From: Siderastrea siderea
Taxonomy: Eukaryota; Cnidaria; Anthozoa; Scleractinia; Rhizangiidae
DNA length: 64,000 bases
Assembly (NCBI GenBank): GCA_964030785.1
Contig: OZ034975.1
Coordinates: forward strand, 34,005,769-34,069,768
Direction: 5' to 3'
Both the position numbers and the translations under genes were made by a program. Under the pieces are notes generated by a model. That model worked only from the letters and a program-made list of their open reading frames with translations. It did not search any database and was not told the origin of the DNA. Positions 1-12,156 of the stretch are shown in pieces (position 1 is the stretch's first letter; each line of letters opens with the position of its first letter).

Positions 1-952
1 CCTTAGAACCTCCCTAAAGCCATGGGCTTACTTTTGGCAACTGAGATAATTAAACTCTGCTTTCTTTTCCATACAGGTTTTTATTCCATCAACCTGATGT
101 CAGAAAAAATATGGCAGTTTATTGTAAGGCTTTGGTTAAGAAATTTATACTCTTAGCTACATGTATGTTCCCAGGCAGACATTATCAATTGAAATAAAAA
201 ATTCTAAGAGCAGTTTTGAAATAAGGTTTTATATTTTTGTTTTTTTTTTTTTGCAAATTTTGATGTTGGTGATTAGTTTGACTGTATCCACATACACTTT
301 ATGTTCCCTCAGTAACACATCCATACACAAGTAGCATTTATTTGGGAGTTTCCCTACTCCCCCCCCCCCCCCACACACACACGCACACACAACTAACTTC
401 CCAGGAATAATGATTCAGACTTAATTATTTGATTGAATTCACTTGACAGGGAAAACTATTTCAAATGATGGATTCACCACAGTCTGATCCCCTCTTGTCA
501 GTTCATTACATGACAGGTTTCTGACTATCCTGAAATGATTTATGAAGAGGCTTTTCTTTTTGTTTCTCTTTGCTACCAGATTATGACAATCAGTAACATT
601 GCTCATTCGTGACATTAGATGCAGTGTAAAGGCTAATGATCAAACCAAAAACAAATTAAACCACAAGATTTACCACCATCACAGTCAGGGGTAGTTAAAT
701 AAACATAGTGAGTCATAATCTGTGCATCAAATAAAGTCACTAGTGGTTACTGGACCATTTGTTATTCACGTTGGCAACACTGTTATAGTCACAAATTTTC
801 AATTGACTGACCGATTTATCAATTAAGTGGTTGAGTGGTTGATTCATGACTGATGGGTACTTAAAGAGATTGATTTTAATATAATAGTCCCTGGGCATCA
901 ATAAGAGTAAACAAGGTACATTATTATTCCACTATAGCATCAGTTTATCATA
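1..952. other. Non-coding flank, no gene recognised
   Basis: AT-rich sequence with a T run near 239-252 and a C run followed by CA repeats at 360-390. No ORF with recognisable protein features, splice-bounded exon or RNA gene was seen. Confidence 0.5.
360..390. repeat. Poly-C / CA microsatellite
   Basis: A run of C followed by alternating CA units. Simple sequence repeat with no sign of function. Confidence 0.85.
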
Positions 953-1129
953 TAGAGCGTTTTCACTCACGTGACAAGCCGCCATATTGGTATACTTAAA
1001 CAAAAGACGATTTTTGCATAAAAATAGAGTTCAACTCCAAAAGGACTGGTTTGGGACACCAATATGGCCGCCGTTTCTTTGTTTTGGAACACCAATATGG
1101 CCGTCGTGACATCACGTGAAAACGCTCTA
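953..1129. mobile_element. Foldback MITE, TIR TAGAGCGTTTTCAC
   Basis: The ends are inverted copies: TAGAGCGTTTTCACTCACGT on the left and the complement of TAGAGCGTTTTCACGTGATG on the right, flanked by TA. The interior is also palindromic, with CCATATTGGT facing ACCAATATGG. The size of about 177 bp and the lack of an ORF fit a non-autonomous DNA transposon. The two ORFs that cross it on the minus strand are shadows. Confidence 0.7.
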
Positions 1130-3188
1130 TAAGGACTAGAAAACATATATACATGAGAGTATGAGAGTGTATTACACTGTAGAAAGCGTATTGCACTGTA
1201 GTGTCCCGGTTTCAAATCACTCATTGAATAAATCATTTAAAATGATAGGCAAATATTGTAGTGGAATAACAAATATCGTTCAGTGGTTTTACAGATAATG
1301 GTCAAGGACATTTTGCCGGTACTCATTGCTCGCATTTTTCCTTGCTTTATACCACACAACGTATCTGTCAAACCATTGAATAAGGTGGAGGTATTTTTCA
1401 ATTAGTACCTTGTCTATACAATTTGACAACCCTGCAAAAATGTAAATAAATTAAACCGTAGACTTGTGGCAGAGAAAAGGCCGAGGTAAGGTGAACAAAA
1501 ATAATTATTGTGCCCAATATTTAAGTTTACAACGGTTACCTAAAACTGGGGCTTATTTAGAATTTTGTGAAACAGGTTCATACCTGCCATCCGTCCCCAT
1601 TTAATGCGAATTGTCCCGATTTTTGAGTTTCAAAACCTAAAAAAATCGGGACATTCCGATTTTCAAGAAAAAAAAGACAATTTGGAACTGGATTGTTAAA
1701 GATTGGTCTTCAATGACTTTTCTGCATCCTACTGTTTTGTGCAATACATGTGGTGCTTGAGACCATTAAACAACACCTGAGAATTCTAATGCTAAGACAG
1801 TACAGTACAGGCAATATTTTTAAAAATTAATGCAAAAACCCTAGAGCATCCTAGACCCTGCTCAGTGTTGGGCGGCAGTGGCGGGGGGGGGGGGGGGGGC
1901 AGGGGTGAGAGCATGGGGGGGTGGTCCCTATTTCTGATTTTAGAAGGTTGGCAGTTATGCAGATTCTAATTTGATGAGAGGTGTATTTACTAATAATTAC
2001 CTAAAATATAATATTGCTGTCAGGTACCACTTGAAATAATAATTCACGACTGATTGATTGGTTGCTTAATGGTATCCTATGGGGGATGGGGAAGGAAGAG
2101 GGCTCATGTTTTAGCCTTTAGAAGAGGGGTAGGTTATTGTAATGCCTCCACCACCCCTATTTAAAAAAAATGATGGCCCGACCTGTACCGATATTGTTAT
2201 ACGCAACAATTTTCAAAAGGGTTTGGAAGTCATACTGATCAAAATACGCCATTTAGAATCCGAAAAGTATGTCAGCCAAAGTTTCTCGTAGTTTTTTTCT
2301 TCCACCGTTTTAAAGAGAGAAAGTTGAACTCACTTTCTCAAGGAAAATTTGATGTTTACAATCAAGCTGGAAGCTTTTGAAATGATTTCTTTGCGACCAA
2401 ATGAAATCAATTCATTTCTAGATTAGTCCCGAGCTTCCCTTTACGTCATCCAAAAGTGCTCCAGACCAATGAATTCCGGACTTCAGGCAGTTATTAAATT
2501 GTTGTATGCATAATATAATTTGCGAAATGCATGCATGTAATGAGTAGCACTGTTAGGCATTTTTTACTATATTTCTCTCAACTTAAAATTGATAAAAATG
2601 TGGGATTTTACAAGGGAGTGTTATTAAATAATAAAAACCAGCGTTCGTTCATATTTTGTGTTCTGATTGAAACACTACCGTGGCTTGTTTCGACTTCCGC
2701 TTCTGTGAGGGGTTATCGAGCAGCGAATCAATTTCTGTTCTGTTGCTTTTGTTCTGGTGTGTTAATTTCGGTTACGATGTCTGAAATTACGTTCTGTTGC
2801 ACAAATTTCAATTCTGATTCCTAAATTGTGTTCTGTTGCTTCAATTTCTGTTCTTATGTTTCAGCAACAGAATTTAGTGGTAAGTAATAAAATATGTAGT
2901 TTCTCCATAACAGAACTTGAAGTATAATTTTGTCCAACGTTCGCTTATCTTTTCAGAGGGGGGAGGAACAGAATAGGGTGGAGGGAGAAATCGGGGCGAA
3001 AATGTAGGGAGGAGGGAGAAAATGAAATGTTGGGAGTGGGGAGAGATGGATGAGGGGGTGATTTTATGGATTTTTTTAACTTGCGTGATGACAAGGGGTG
3101 GGGTGGGGGACTGGTAATTTGACATCGACGACGATCCCCTTGGTTTTCTTGGGACTCCATTGTTCGGACCGGTTAAGCGTTTTAAAAG
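1130..3188. other. Non-coding, simple-sequence and G-rich tracts
   Basis: Contains a G run near 1883-1900 and purine-rich stretches near 2950-3110. Short ORFs at 2531-2824 and 2874-3206 have biased composition and no recognisable domain. Repeated TTCTGTTGC words occur near 2730-2870. No gene is supported. Confidence 0.45.
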
Positions 3189-4745
3189 GTGTTGACGGGC
3201 CAACACGACTCTTGTACAGTTCGTACGTGGTATTTTCTAAGCCTTTATAGCTTAGCTCTAACTATAATGTTTTTGAGAGATTTCCCTCTTCTGTACGATA
3301 AGAGAGGAGGTTCCTTGAAGATTTCTTTTAACCTTGGATGGTTTTGTATAAGGTGCCATTTCTCTTTTAGTATGGTGTTGAGACCAGGTAGTGCTGAGCA
3401 GTATTGCGTTACAAACGGCAATATTATCTTTCGTACGAGTTGACTTTTGTGCGTCAGAGTAGAGTGCCAGACACTGAATTGAACTTCGCCCAGATGTCTT
3501 TAACCAGGCTAACTGGATATCCTCTAGATATCAAGTGAGACATGAAGTCCTTTATGTTTGCCTCAAACGTAGTTTTAGAGGAGTTTGTTCTAAGAAGCCT
3601 GAGTGCTTCCCCTTAGATAAAACCTTTGGTAACACCTGGTGGGTGGCAAGAATACAAATTCGTGTACTAAAAAGTCTACGCAGGTTTGTAATGCGTTCGC
3701 CCGTCTAGCAACGATTCTTTATAAAACCTCTGCCCTTTGTACACTTTCGTGTCAAGGAATGTGATTTCTTTTTCTGAGATTTCAGCCGTAAATGTGATAG
3801 TGGGATGAATCTTATTTGCCTGCTCAATAAAGTCATCCACTTCATGTTTTGTTATGTTCCACAGTGAAAACTCGTCATCGATGAATCTTTTCCATACTAA
3901 CGGTTTATAGGTACTCTGTCTAAGGATTTCTTTCTCAATGTTGGCCATAAAAATGTTAGCAAAAGCAAAAGTATATTCGTTGCTATAGCAGTACCATGGG
4001 TTTGTAAGTAAACATTTCCATTGAATTGGACAGAGTTTTCCATAAGAAGAAGACTAAGCATTTCTCCGAGGTACCCGCCTGTTATCCTAAAAATCTTGGT
4101 ATGCTTGGCATACCGTGTTTATCCCCTCTTCATGTGGTATGTTTGTATAGAGGCCAGTGACGTCCACTGAGATTAGGATAACATCGGCAGGCACTTTTGT
4201 CTTTTCCACAAAGTTTATAAAGTCTGTCGTATCTTTGAGATACGAGTCTTGCGATTGTGCTATAGGCTGAACGAGTCTATCAACAAATGATCAAGTGCGT
4301 TCTGTTGGGCCGTCACACCCTGACATGATAGGTCTACCAACTAGAGTCGGTTTGTGAATCTTTGTAAGTGTCTAAAAAACTGGAGTTCTCGGTGGATTAG
4401 GTCTGAGGGACAGTCACTTTTCCGTAATTGAGTCAACATGTCCCTCTTGGCTGAGGGATTTTACTAGCTGTTGAACTTTTTGGGATGTGGATTCTATCAT
4501 GGGCTCAATTAGGGGCGGGTAGTTATTTCTCTCGTCAAGTAGACTCTGGCCCTCCTTAATTTTGTCTTGTCTGTTCATTATGACAGTTGCGGTTCCCTTA
4601 TTTCCTTTTTTGAGTACGATGTTTTTGTCTCTTGTTAAATCTTAAAGCGCGCGTCGTTCTCTGTGTGGCAGATTATCTTTTGGTCTGCGCACTTGAATAT
4701 TCGCAAGGCTGATCTTAACCTCTTCTAAATAACTTTCTAGCGTCA
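3189..4745 (-). pseudogene. Decayed Penelope-like reverse transcriptase
   Basis: Read on the minus strand from about 4745 downwards, this encodes the core of a Penelope-like (PLE) reverse transcriptase in several frames. An N-terminal piece around 4590-4420 reads IKEGQSLLDERNNYPPL. RT motif A (SVDVTGLYTNIPHEEG) lies near 4180-4110. The THGTA motif near 4000 is degenerate. The catalytic FIDDEFSLWN box is at about 3890-3860, followed by ITFLDTKVY. The C-terminal conserved part includes GEALRLLRTN near 3590 and IFKEPPLLSY near 3310. The reading frame is broken by stops and shifts, so no intact protein is made. No GIY-YIG endonuclease was recognised. PLEs are common in cnidarian genomes; that family knowledge plus the F-x-D-D box supports the call. 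A retron or LINE RT is less likely because of the HPTITFTAE and KGEALRLLRTN signatures. Confidence 0.8.
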
Positions 4746-5828
4746 CCTATGGTTGTATAGGTGGCATCCAGTCCGATTTGACGAAGAAAGGGTGGGGCCG
4801 GGATCGCTATTTTTCCCGTGAGGTATATACTGTAGGCGCATACGTCTTGCGACCTGCTCGAAATCCCTTATAAGCTGGCGCCTGATATTGTAGAAAAAAA
4901 AAAAAAAAAAAAAAAACACCCCGCTGCAATTGACCTGGACGCTCGCGCTCCTACAGAATTGTAAAAACATCGGCCAGACTTAATGACTACTTTCAGTGAG
5001 TAATGAGGGGCTATGATTAGCTTTTGAGCCCTCCACTCATGATCACTTGGACGCCGTTACTCCGAGGAAGTGCTTTGCTTAAGGTTTTTAAACATGGGTT
5101 TCTTGAACGATCAAAACAGCTATTTGTTTAGAGGGATTTTTTAGGGCATTGCTTGGATTCCTACAATATTACAAGTCTCTGGTAGTAACAGAATTGTGAG
5201 TGACAATATATAATGATGCAAACCAGTTATCAAACGTGGGCGAAGCAAGTGAACTTCTCAGCTTATTAGGCCTAAACACTGCATGAAATAACAAATATAA
5301 GTTGGTATGTTAAGTCCGTGTACATGACGTATACGGAGCGATATCCTGACGTAGAAGGACTGTGTATACTGAGCATTATACCCCCCCATCCCGACAGAAA
5401 TATTCAAATTTAGCCGTTTGTTAATCTCCCGTATCCCGTCGCGTCGCCTCGCTCTGTCATTGGTTGATCGATACAATAATGCTGTGCGTGATGCCACTGT
5501 CGGGATGGGGTAAGTGCTGTACATGAATTGACTGTGCCACCGTGGGTCGAGAGAGATTTGATCTCGGACCCAAGCCTCGTGTCGGTTTTCAAAATCATGA
5601 GCGTTCGCCGAAAGAAGAGATTTTGGACATAGAGTGAGAAAAAGCTCATTTTCAGGAAAATGCGCGGGGATATTTGGCGAAGGAACATTTTACAAGGTGT
5701 GGAGATCATAGAGGTTTACCTCTGGCGGAAAAAATCTGCGATAGGATGGATTTTCTGGCCGCAAACCGCCTTGGAGTAGACAAGTTCGAATCTCCGGCCT
5801 GAAACGGTGTGGTGCCTTGACTTCGTCT
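4746..5828. other. Non-coding spacer with long A run
   Basis: A 24-base A run lies at about 4893-4916. Short minus-strand ORFs at 5258-5939 show no domain and overlap one another in different frames. I see no gene here. Confidence 0.45.
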
Positions 5829-6245
5829 TATGAAGGTAGTAACAGTCGTGACAAAGACCGGGGACAAAGAAGGCCCAAAACGATGGAATAAGCCCAAAAA
5901 AACACGCAAAGACGCAAGAGGTAAGTTAGTTTTATTCATTTCACTAAAAAAATGTTGAAATTTCGTTTTTTTTAACGTCCGAAATCGACGATATTTTATT
6001 TCCCATACAACGGCCGCTTGTAACCCAATACCGGTCTATGAAGGTAGTAACAGTCGTGACAAGGAAGGCCCAAAACGATGGAATAAGCCCAAAAAACATG
6101 CAAAGACGCAAGAGGTAAATTAGTGTTATTTATTTCACTAAAAGATGTTGAAATTTAGGTTTATTTAACGTTGGAAATCGACGATATATTATTCCCCATA
6201 CAAAGTCTCAAATTGTTAACGGCCGCTTGCAACCCAATACAGGTC
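5829..6245 (+). repeat. Two-copy tandem duplication, 208-bp unit
   Basis: Copy 1 (5829-6036) and copy 2 (6037-6245) both begin TATGAAGGTAGTAACAGTCG and continue through GATGGAATAAGCCCAAAAAA, a GTAA splice-donor-like site after CGCAAGAG, and GGCCGCTTG near the end. Copy 1 carries about 13 extra bases (near 5853-5870). Copy 2 has extra bases near its end. In copy 2 the stretch up to the GTAAAT site is open and lysine-rich; in copy 1 the same frame is interrupted. It could be a duplicated exon end of an unrecognised gene or simply a repeat. Confidence 0.7.
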
Positions 6246-9200
6246 TCTCTCGAAGGTCACGTCCCGGCTCGAGAACCATAAATAATTAATAAATTCCTCC
6301 CTTTCACGAGGCATGAGCTTGGGCTGCCTGTGGGAGTTCTAGCTATGCTTAATTCCCTTGATGCAGTTAGACATTGCGCTGTACATGAATGCCGTGGTCA
6401 ATAACCTTAACCAGGGTTATGGCTCCAGTGCTATGCTGAATGGTAGCACCTGAGTAGTTTATAACAAAATTATTCGGCATACTTGTGCCACACAAATTAC
6501 TGACAGGCATCCTCTTCGTGATCTAGCTTCTAAGCTGCTGATGCGTGTCCTTGTTAGTGTGTGTTTATTAAGCAAGTAGATGCAGACGTATCGTGATTGC
6601 TTGTACCAAGTACGTGTAGCATCAAAGTAACGATTCTCTGGAGGAAGGAAACCGCTATGAATAGTCTTTTTTAATTACTTTTTTTTCTGTACAAGTTATA
6701 ACTTTTTAAAGTAATGATTACTACGAACAGCAACGGTTCAACCAGTGGAAACGACCCCGTACACTAATCTCGGGGTGTGGCTTATCTGGGAGTGAGCTTT
6801 CCAGATTAACCAAAAAGAGGTATCAACATTGACCCATTACAGAGTGCCCACCCTACTGTAGGGAGGTATATAAATCAAACGTTTATCTTAATTAGGGCAT
6901 TCCAAATCAAGTTTCCAAGTCAAGTTTGATTCAACAACATTAAATGAAACCACCTACATACTGCTCTACCCGCAAATGGCAAAAGCTAATCTAGGCGGGT
7001 AGGGCAAAGACCACTACGTTTCATTTTTCATCTTTTTTTTCTTTTATTGATAGCAGATGTTTTTGATAACAACCTGATGCATTAGGGAAAATTCGAATAA
7101 AACGTGCCTAAACTAGAACGGTCAAATGAATTTCACCGGAGCTACACATAGCAATTAAAAGCGAGAAACTTTTCCTTGTGAAATTGAAACAAAATTTGGC
7201 CTTGGCACTCGTTGCTACTTCCAGTCAGAAATTCGTCGTTTCCTTAACATTTAGGTAAAATCCTTCAAAAAAGGATAACCTATCAAAGGGCCACCAAACC
7301 TACTACAAAAAACAACAACTGACAACTACAAACAACGGGACTGAGCACTAAAACCTGACAAGTTGGTCTGGTTGGCCTCAAATTTTGAATTGTGCGCAAG
7401 CCCAAAGTCAAATGTGCGTGGAAGTGTACTAGTAGGGGACGTTAGTTTTCATGCTGCAAAGTAGGTTTTAGGCGTTATTGGTGACATTTGAGCAGAAAGG
7501 GGCCAAAAACTCGACCATCTGTGGGTTAAAGCTGCGATCGATTTTCTTCAGTTTTTACTTTCATGGCTTTGTACAATTAAAACTAGTACAAAGGCACAAG
7601 TTTGAGGTCACCTGGACTACCTGTACAAGAACCAGCTAACTATTCAGACAAATGTGAGCAAGCAGGTCAAGAAGCTACAGTGGGCACCTCAAAACTGTTT
7701 TGAAGATAATTTTATATTGGGTAACCTCCCATATGTAAAATGTAAAAAGAAACGATGCGCAATTGAAGGCTGCTACACGAGTTTTCCTAGATGTTTAACC
7801 CACTGCGCCCGTGTCACCCGTATGCGCCCTTGAAAGAGCAGGCGTCTTGTTCCACTTGTGACGTCATCGGTTTGAGTGACCCTGAAAAGCTTTGATGGTC
7901 AGTCAATGCAACGCAAAAAGATCTTGTATATGATGCCTGAACGACAACGAAAATCTGAAAATCAGTAAACCTGAGTAACAGCCAGGAAACCAAGAAACGT
8001 TTACCTCGAGAACACAAGAAAATCATGGCCTTCCCCCCGACTGCTACTTTTGGCCAACTCTTTCCTTTTCAAATGAGCTTTGAGGCCAGACTTTCCTCAT
8101 CACCAGAAACCGTGCCGTATGGCTAACTCGACAGCAAAAAGCGAAAATCGAAATGAGAACGAAAGCAACGGGATTGTGCGCTAAATCTCCAAGAGCCGTA
8201 GACGGGGAGTTTTTCGCGTAAAAAAACATTCTCAAAATTTTGAATTGTACGCATGCCCGAATTCAAAATGCTAGAAAACGTCCTGAAACCGAAAGAAACG
8301 CCAACGGTTTATACCGAACCGGCCACGTGGAGCTTGAAAGTACCAATTTTTTGAAGCTTGCTGGGTACATCCGTGTTATTTTCGAAATCACTCACAGACA
8401 TTAAGGTGAGATAGAGAAGATATCGATAGAGAAGCTGTAATGAGAATTTGTTGAAACTTTGCGCAGTTATTAAATACACCTAGTGCATCAAAAAAAATTA
8501 AATAAAAAGAGGAGGTCACCGTGCCTGATTTCATGCTACAGGGCTGTAGTATATAGGTACTTTGCTATCTTTCGACAGCAATACCCATCCTTGTGCCAGA
8601 GATACCCATTACTTACACAAAGTTGTTACTAGCAATGAAATATAAGCCTTATTCTTGTGATAGTAAAACAATGTTACTGTAAAACGCCTAAAAGTTGCTG
8701 AAAGTAATGAAATAATAGGCAAATTCGGCGTTAGCACGCTTTCAGTAAAACGACTAAAATCAGACTGTAATAGTGAATTAATCGGAATATTTAAAAATTG
8801 AATAACAAAAAATTCTTCAAATTTGGATATATCATGTAGATTCGTATTTTCCTCAAATAAATAGAGTAAAAAAAGTGGGGTCACCGACTTCGTTTTGGAG
8901 AAAACGACAATTTAGTTCTCTGAACAGCTCAGTTTTTGTAGAAAACCTACCAAGTTCCGAACGCACACGCGCTCGTGCGGGCGCTTATCACGCAAATAAT
9001 GATACGCAATACAATTGAATGGAATCACCTTAATGAACTTTGAAAATTTCCTCCTGAAGAAGAGGCATGACGTTTAGCAACGCTCTGTTTTTGAAGTCTT
9101 GAGATTATTTGGCTAGGTTCATCAAATTAATCAGGTAGCTGCTTAAACGTAATTTGCTAAGCGACCGCGAGCCCTAATTTTTTGCTACCCTTTCCTGTGA

Positions 9201-11699
9201 AGCGAGAACTGAGTATTAAATTGTCGTGAAATGTATCTATAGAGTAAGTGCTATCATTGATTTGATATTTGTTTTTTAAGAGGAAAAAATACAGTTGTCT
9301 GTGTTATATATAATAACGAAGTTTGGGGAAACTCTAAACACCATAACTCCGAAGTGCAATACTATAAGTGCCATAATGATGAGAAGTTACAACTTCGCCC
9401 TGGATGGTCCTAAGCCCATCTGAGAAAGGAGGTAGGAAGTGTTGTGTAAACAGATATATTAAGGTCGACACACGCAAGGGACTGATCCCATCATGTGAAC
9501 TACTCATTTTCGTTCTAATTACAGGCAAAATATTTGGTATTACGACTCGTCTCCGTGGTTCAAACTGGTCGGCTACTCGCTGCGAGCAGACAGAAATTTT
9601 AACTGATAACTTATCAAATCAAACTGTTCTTGCAGTAATAAGCCTTTTCGTGTACACGCTCTGAGGAAATTGAATAGAGGGTCACGGACAGTTACGGATA
9701 GCCTGCACCTGAGACCAGTTGTCGGGTAGACAATGGGGAGTGTCTCTTTCAGCTCAGGTATTGTCGAGCAAAGGAAAAAAAAACACCAGCGGGCGCTAAA
9801 ATCGCCTACCGCGTGGCAGGCGAAAATTGCGTTCGTTTGCGTGTTCTTTTCGCTCGACTATTCGTAAACAGAAAGAGAGAGACTGCTCGCAGTCAAGAGA
9901 CCAGTTTTCATGACTAGTCCCTACGTGCATGCCAACCTTAAATGTTAGATACTTTGGAGTTTCGCTTCAGTTTAGTTTTATTATTTCAGCTGTAGGTGAC
10001 TGTATATCAAGTCACGTTCGCCCATATAGGAGCATTTTATTAGCCTTTGGCCGAAGAGTAAAGAATAAACGATACGATAATTTGAGGAAATACCGTGAAA
10101 TTCCGTTTATAGGCCACCGAATCAAGTGGAAAGAGGAAGGGGGTATTAGACCCTCGCAATGTTTGCCGTGGAACCAGACAAAAATGATGAATCTGGCTAA
10201 ATGGAGTCCTGAAGTGAAGCAATAGAACCCTAAAACCCCAATGTTTCTGTCTTTGAGCCCTGAAAAGCATCGGTGGTAACAAAAACGGATGAGCTTATAA
10301 GTGGAATTTTAAGATATATTATCACACGTTGCACTCTAACTTAGTGGGCTGGCAAATTGTGCCAGTTTGTTTTATCAATGTACCGTTATTATTAAAGTTG
10401 GATAATATGCGCACTATTTAGCACGCCTGAATTATTTTTTGTGCAGCACAAACCTATGATCCCTAATATGGGTGGGGAGGTTCATTTAAGGGGAAGTGTA
10501 AGGAAGGGTGTGGCTTTCAAAAACCGGAGGCTGCTAGGTCAGCAGTTTAGTGTCTTGGCAACAAAACCCCTTACTAAAGTATTCTTGTGTCCCGAAAATT
10601 CAAATTCCGCACAAATGTGGCCTGGATTTAGGTAAACCCTCACATCCATAAATTATGACACTGAGGATAGGTACGTTTTTAATTGGGGAGCGTGGGGGGT
10701 GGGGGGGGGGGAAGAGGGCTGGGGCTTCAGAGGGACGGGCCGTCCAAACAATTGGGACCCCTGGGGTGTGGGTGGGTCAAGCCTCTTTTTATATTAGTAT
10801 GTGCAAGTCAGTAAAGTACCACAGTGATATCCTTTTTCGTATTCTAATGCTGTGTACTAGTCCTTATTAAACCGGAAGTTGTAATTACCCAGTATTCCCA
10901 TTAAACATCAGTTTTGCACTTCATTTGCATACCTTTTTGTTACATTTCTATGTTCTGCCATGGCACGTAATTGTCTCGGACAACCCGTGTTCTGTTTCGA
11001 TGGTATCTTGACGTTGATGCGACTACGGTATGCAGTACAGGACTGTCACTTGCATCGCTCAATGCATTCCACGATGTTTCAGACCCTATAGCCCTCTCCA
11101 CTACATCGCTTTCTGAGCCCGAGGTTGAAATTTCTTCATGAAGTGGATTCTCTTGCTCCATGCCTGATAACATCCTGCTACCAATATATGCTTTTATAAT
11201 GATGCCACTCTCTCGGTCCTCTTCCCCTTAAACACAATTCCTTGGTGTGCCAAGTACAAATTAAGTTCATGAACTTTCAACGACAGTATTTGGTTAGAAT
11301 TACCGTATATAAGTGATCCAATCAATATTGCCTTTCAATTTTAGTTCTTCGTTTTTCCTTGCGCATTTCAATCAAAGCAAGGTGGTCAAGATAGTCTTGT
11401 ATTTACTTTTACGGGACGATATACTTCCTTGAAATTCACCAATTGCCTTGCCGTCTCCCGGATTTAATTTGTTTTCGTTGGACATTCTTTTTATTTGAGC
11501 TCAGGGCTGAAAATCATCAGGTTCGAGACAATGGATAGGTGTTGAGCACTGATAGCAGTAGATAATGGTAAAAAACCACAAGAAACTCCAGTGTCTGTAG
11601 AATTTATTTGTGCGTCATTACGTGCAATTTGTATGCGCGCTAAAATATTTCACTAATTACCTACCCACGGGACTTCTGAGTGCGTATGCGATATAATTT
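6246..11699. other. Long non-coding block, no gene recognised
   Basis: About 5.4 kb with only short ORFs of ordinary composition. A G run occurs near 10698-10712. The minus-strand ORF at 10940-11173 (77 codons, acidic and serine-rich) has no recognisable domain or splice context and is left uncalled. A CCGCGTGGCAGGCG motif near 9810 resembles one at 57.7 kb and may mark a dispersed repeat. Confidence 0.4.
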
Positions 11700-12156
11700 A
11701 AATGCAAGAACTGATTGTCACTTGGTAGTTCAGTTCATCAGTTCGTCAGTTTCGGGGTTAGCTGCTACGTTTCAAAATCAAGACTTGTTCGTACAGATTT
11801 CATCACAGTTACGTTAGTTTTTAGTTTGTAACTGTATTTATCGTCGTGTATTTTGGCTGCTTTTTCGTCCGCTTCATTTTCACTTGCAATTTTTGTATTT
11901 TAAGTTGTATGTTTTTTCTTTCTTTTCAGTTGAATTGCAATCGCAATCGTAATCGCTAAACATCTCCATACTTTTGTTATACGTTACAACGCTTCGCTAA
12001 GCGACTTTTCCTCACATCGTTCTGGAATTAGCTGGTTCCATCTACTAACGCGAATTCAATTCTGTGATTTGTTGTTTTTTGTTGGAGACACTGTAGCAAA
12101 AGTGTATACGGATGCTACATTTATTCAAATAACTGTGCGAGTTCTTCGAGTCAAGG
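11700..12156 (+). other. Possible 5' leader or LTR remnant of the BEL/Pao element
   Basis: This region immediately precedes the Gag start at 12157 and contains no ORF. By position it should hold the LTR end and leader of the retrotransposon. I could not find a second matching LTR downstream, nor a convincing primer-binding site, so this is inference from position only. Confidence 0.25.

Noticed and set aside
2874..3206. Minus-strand ORF of 110 codons
   Set aside because: Purine-run translation with biased composition. It overlaps another frame of the same tract and has no domain.
10940..11173. Minus-strand acidic ORF of 77 codons as a host gene
   Set aside because: No domain, splice signals or homologue recognised; it may be chance.
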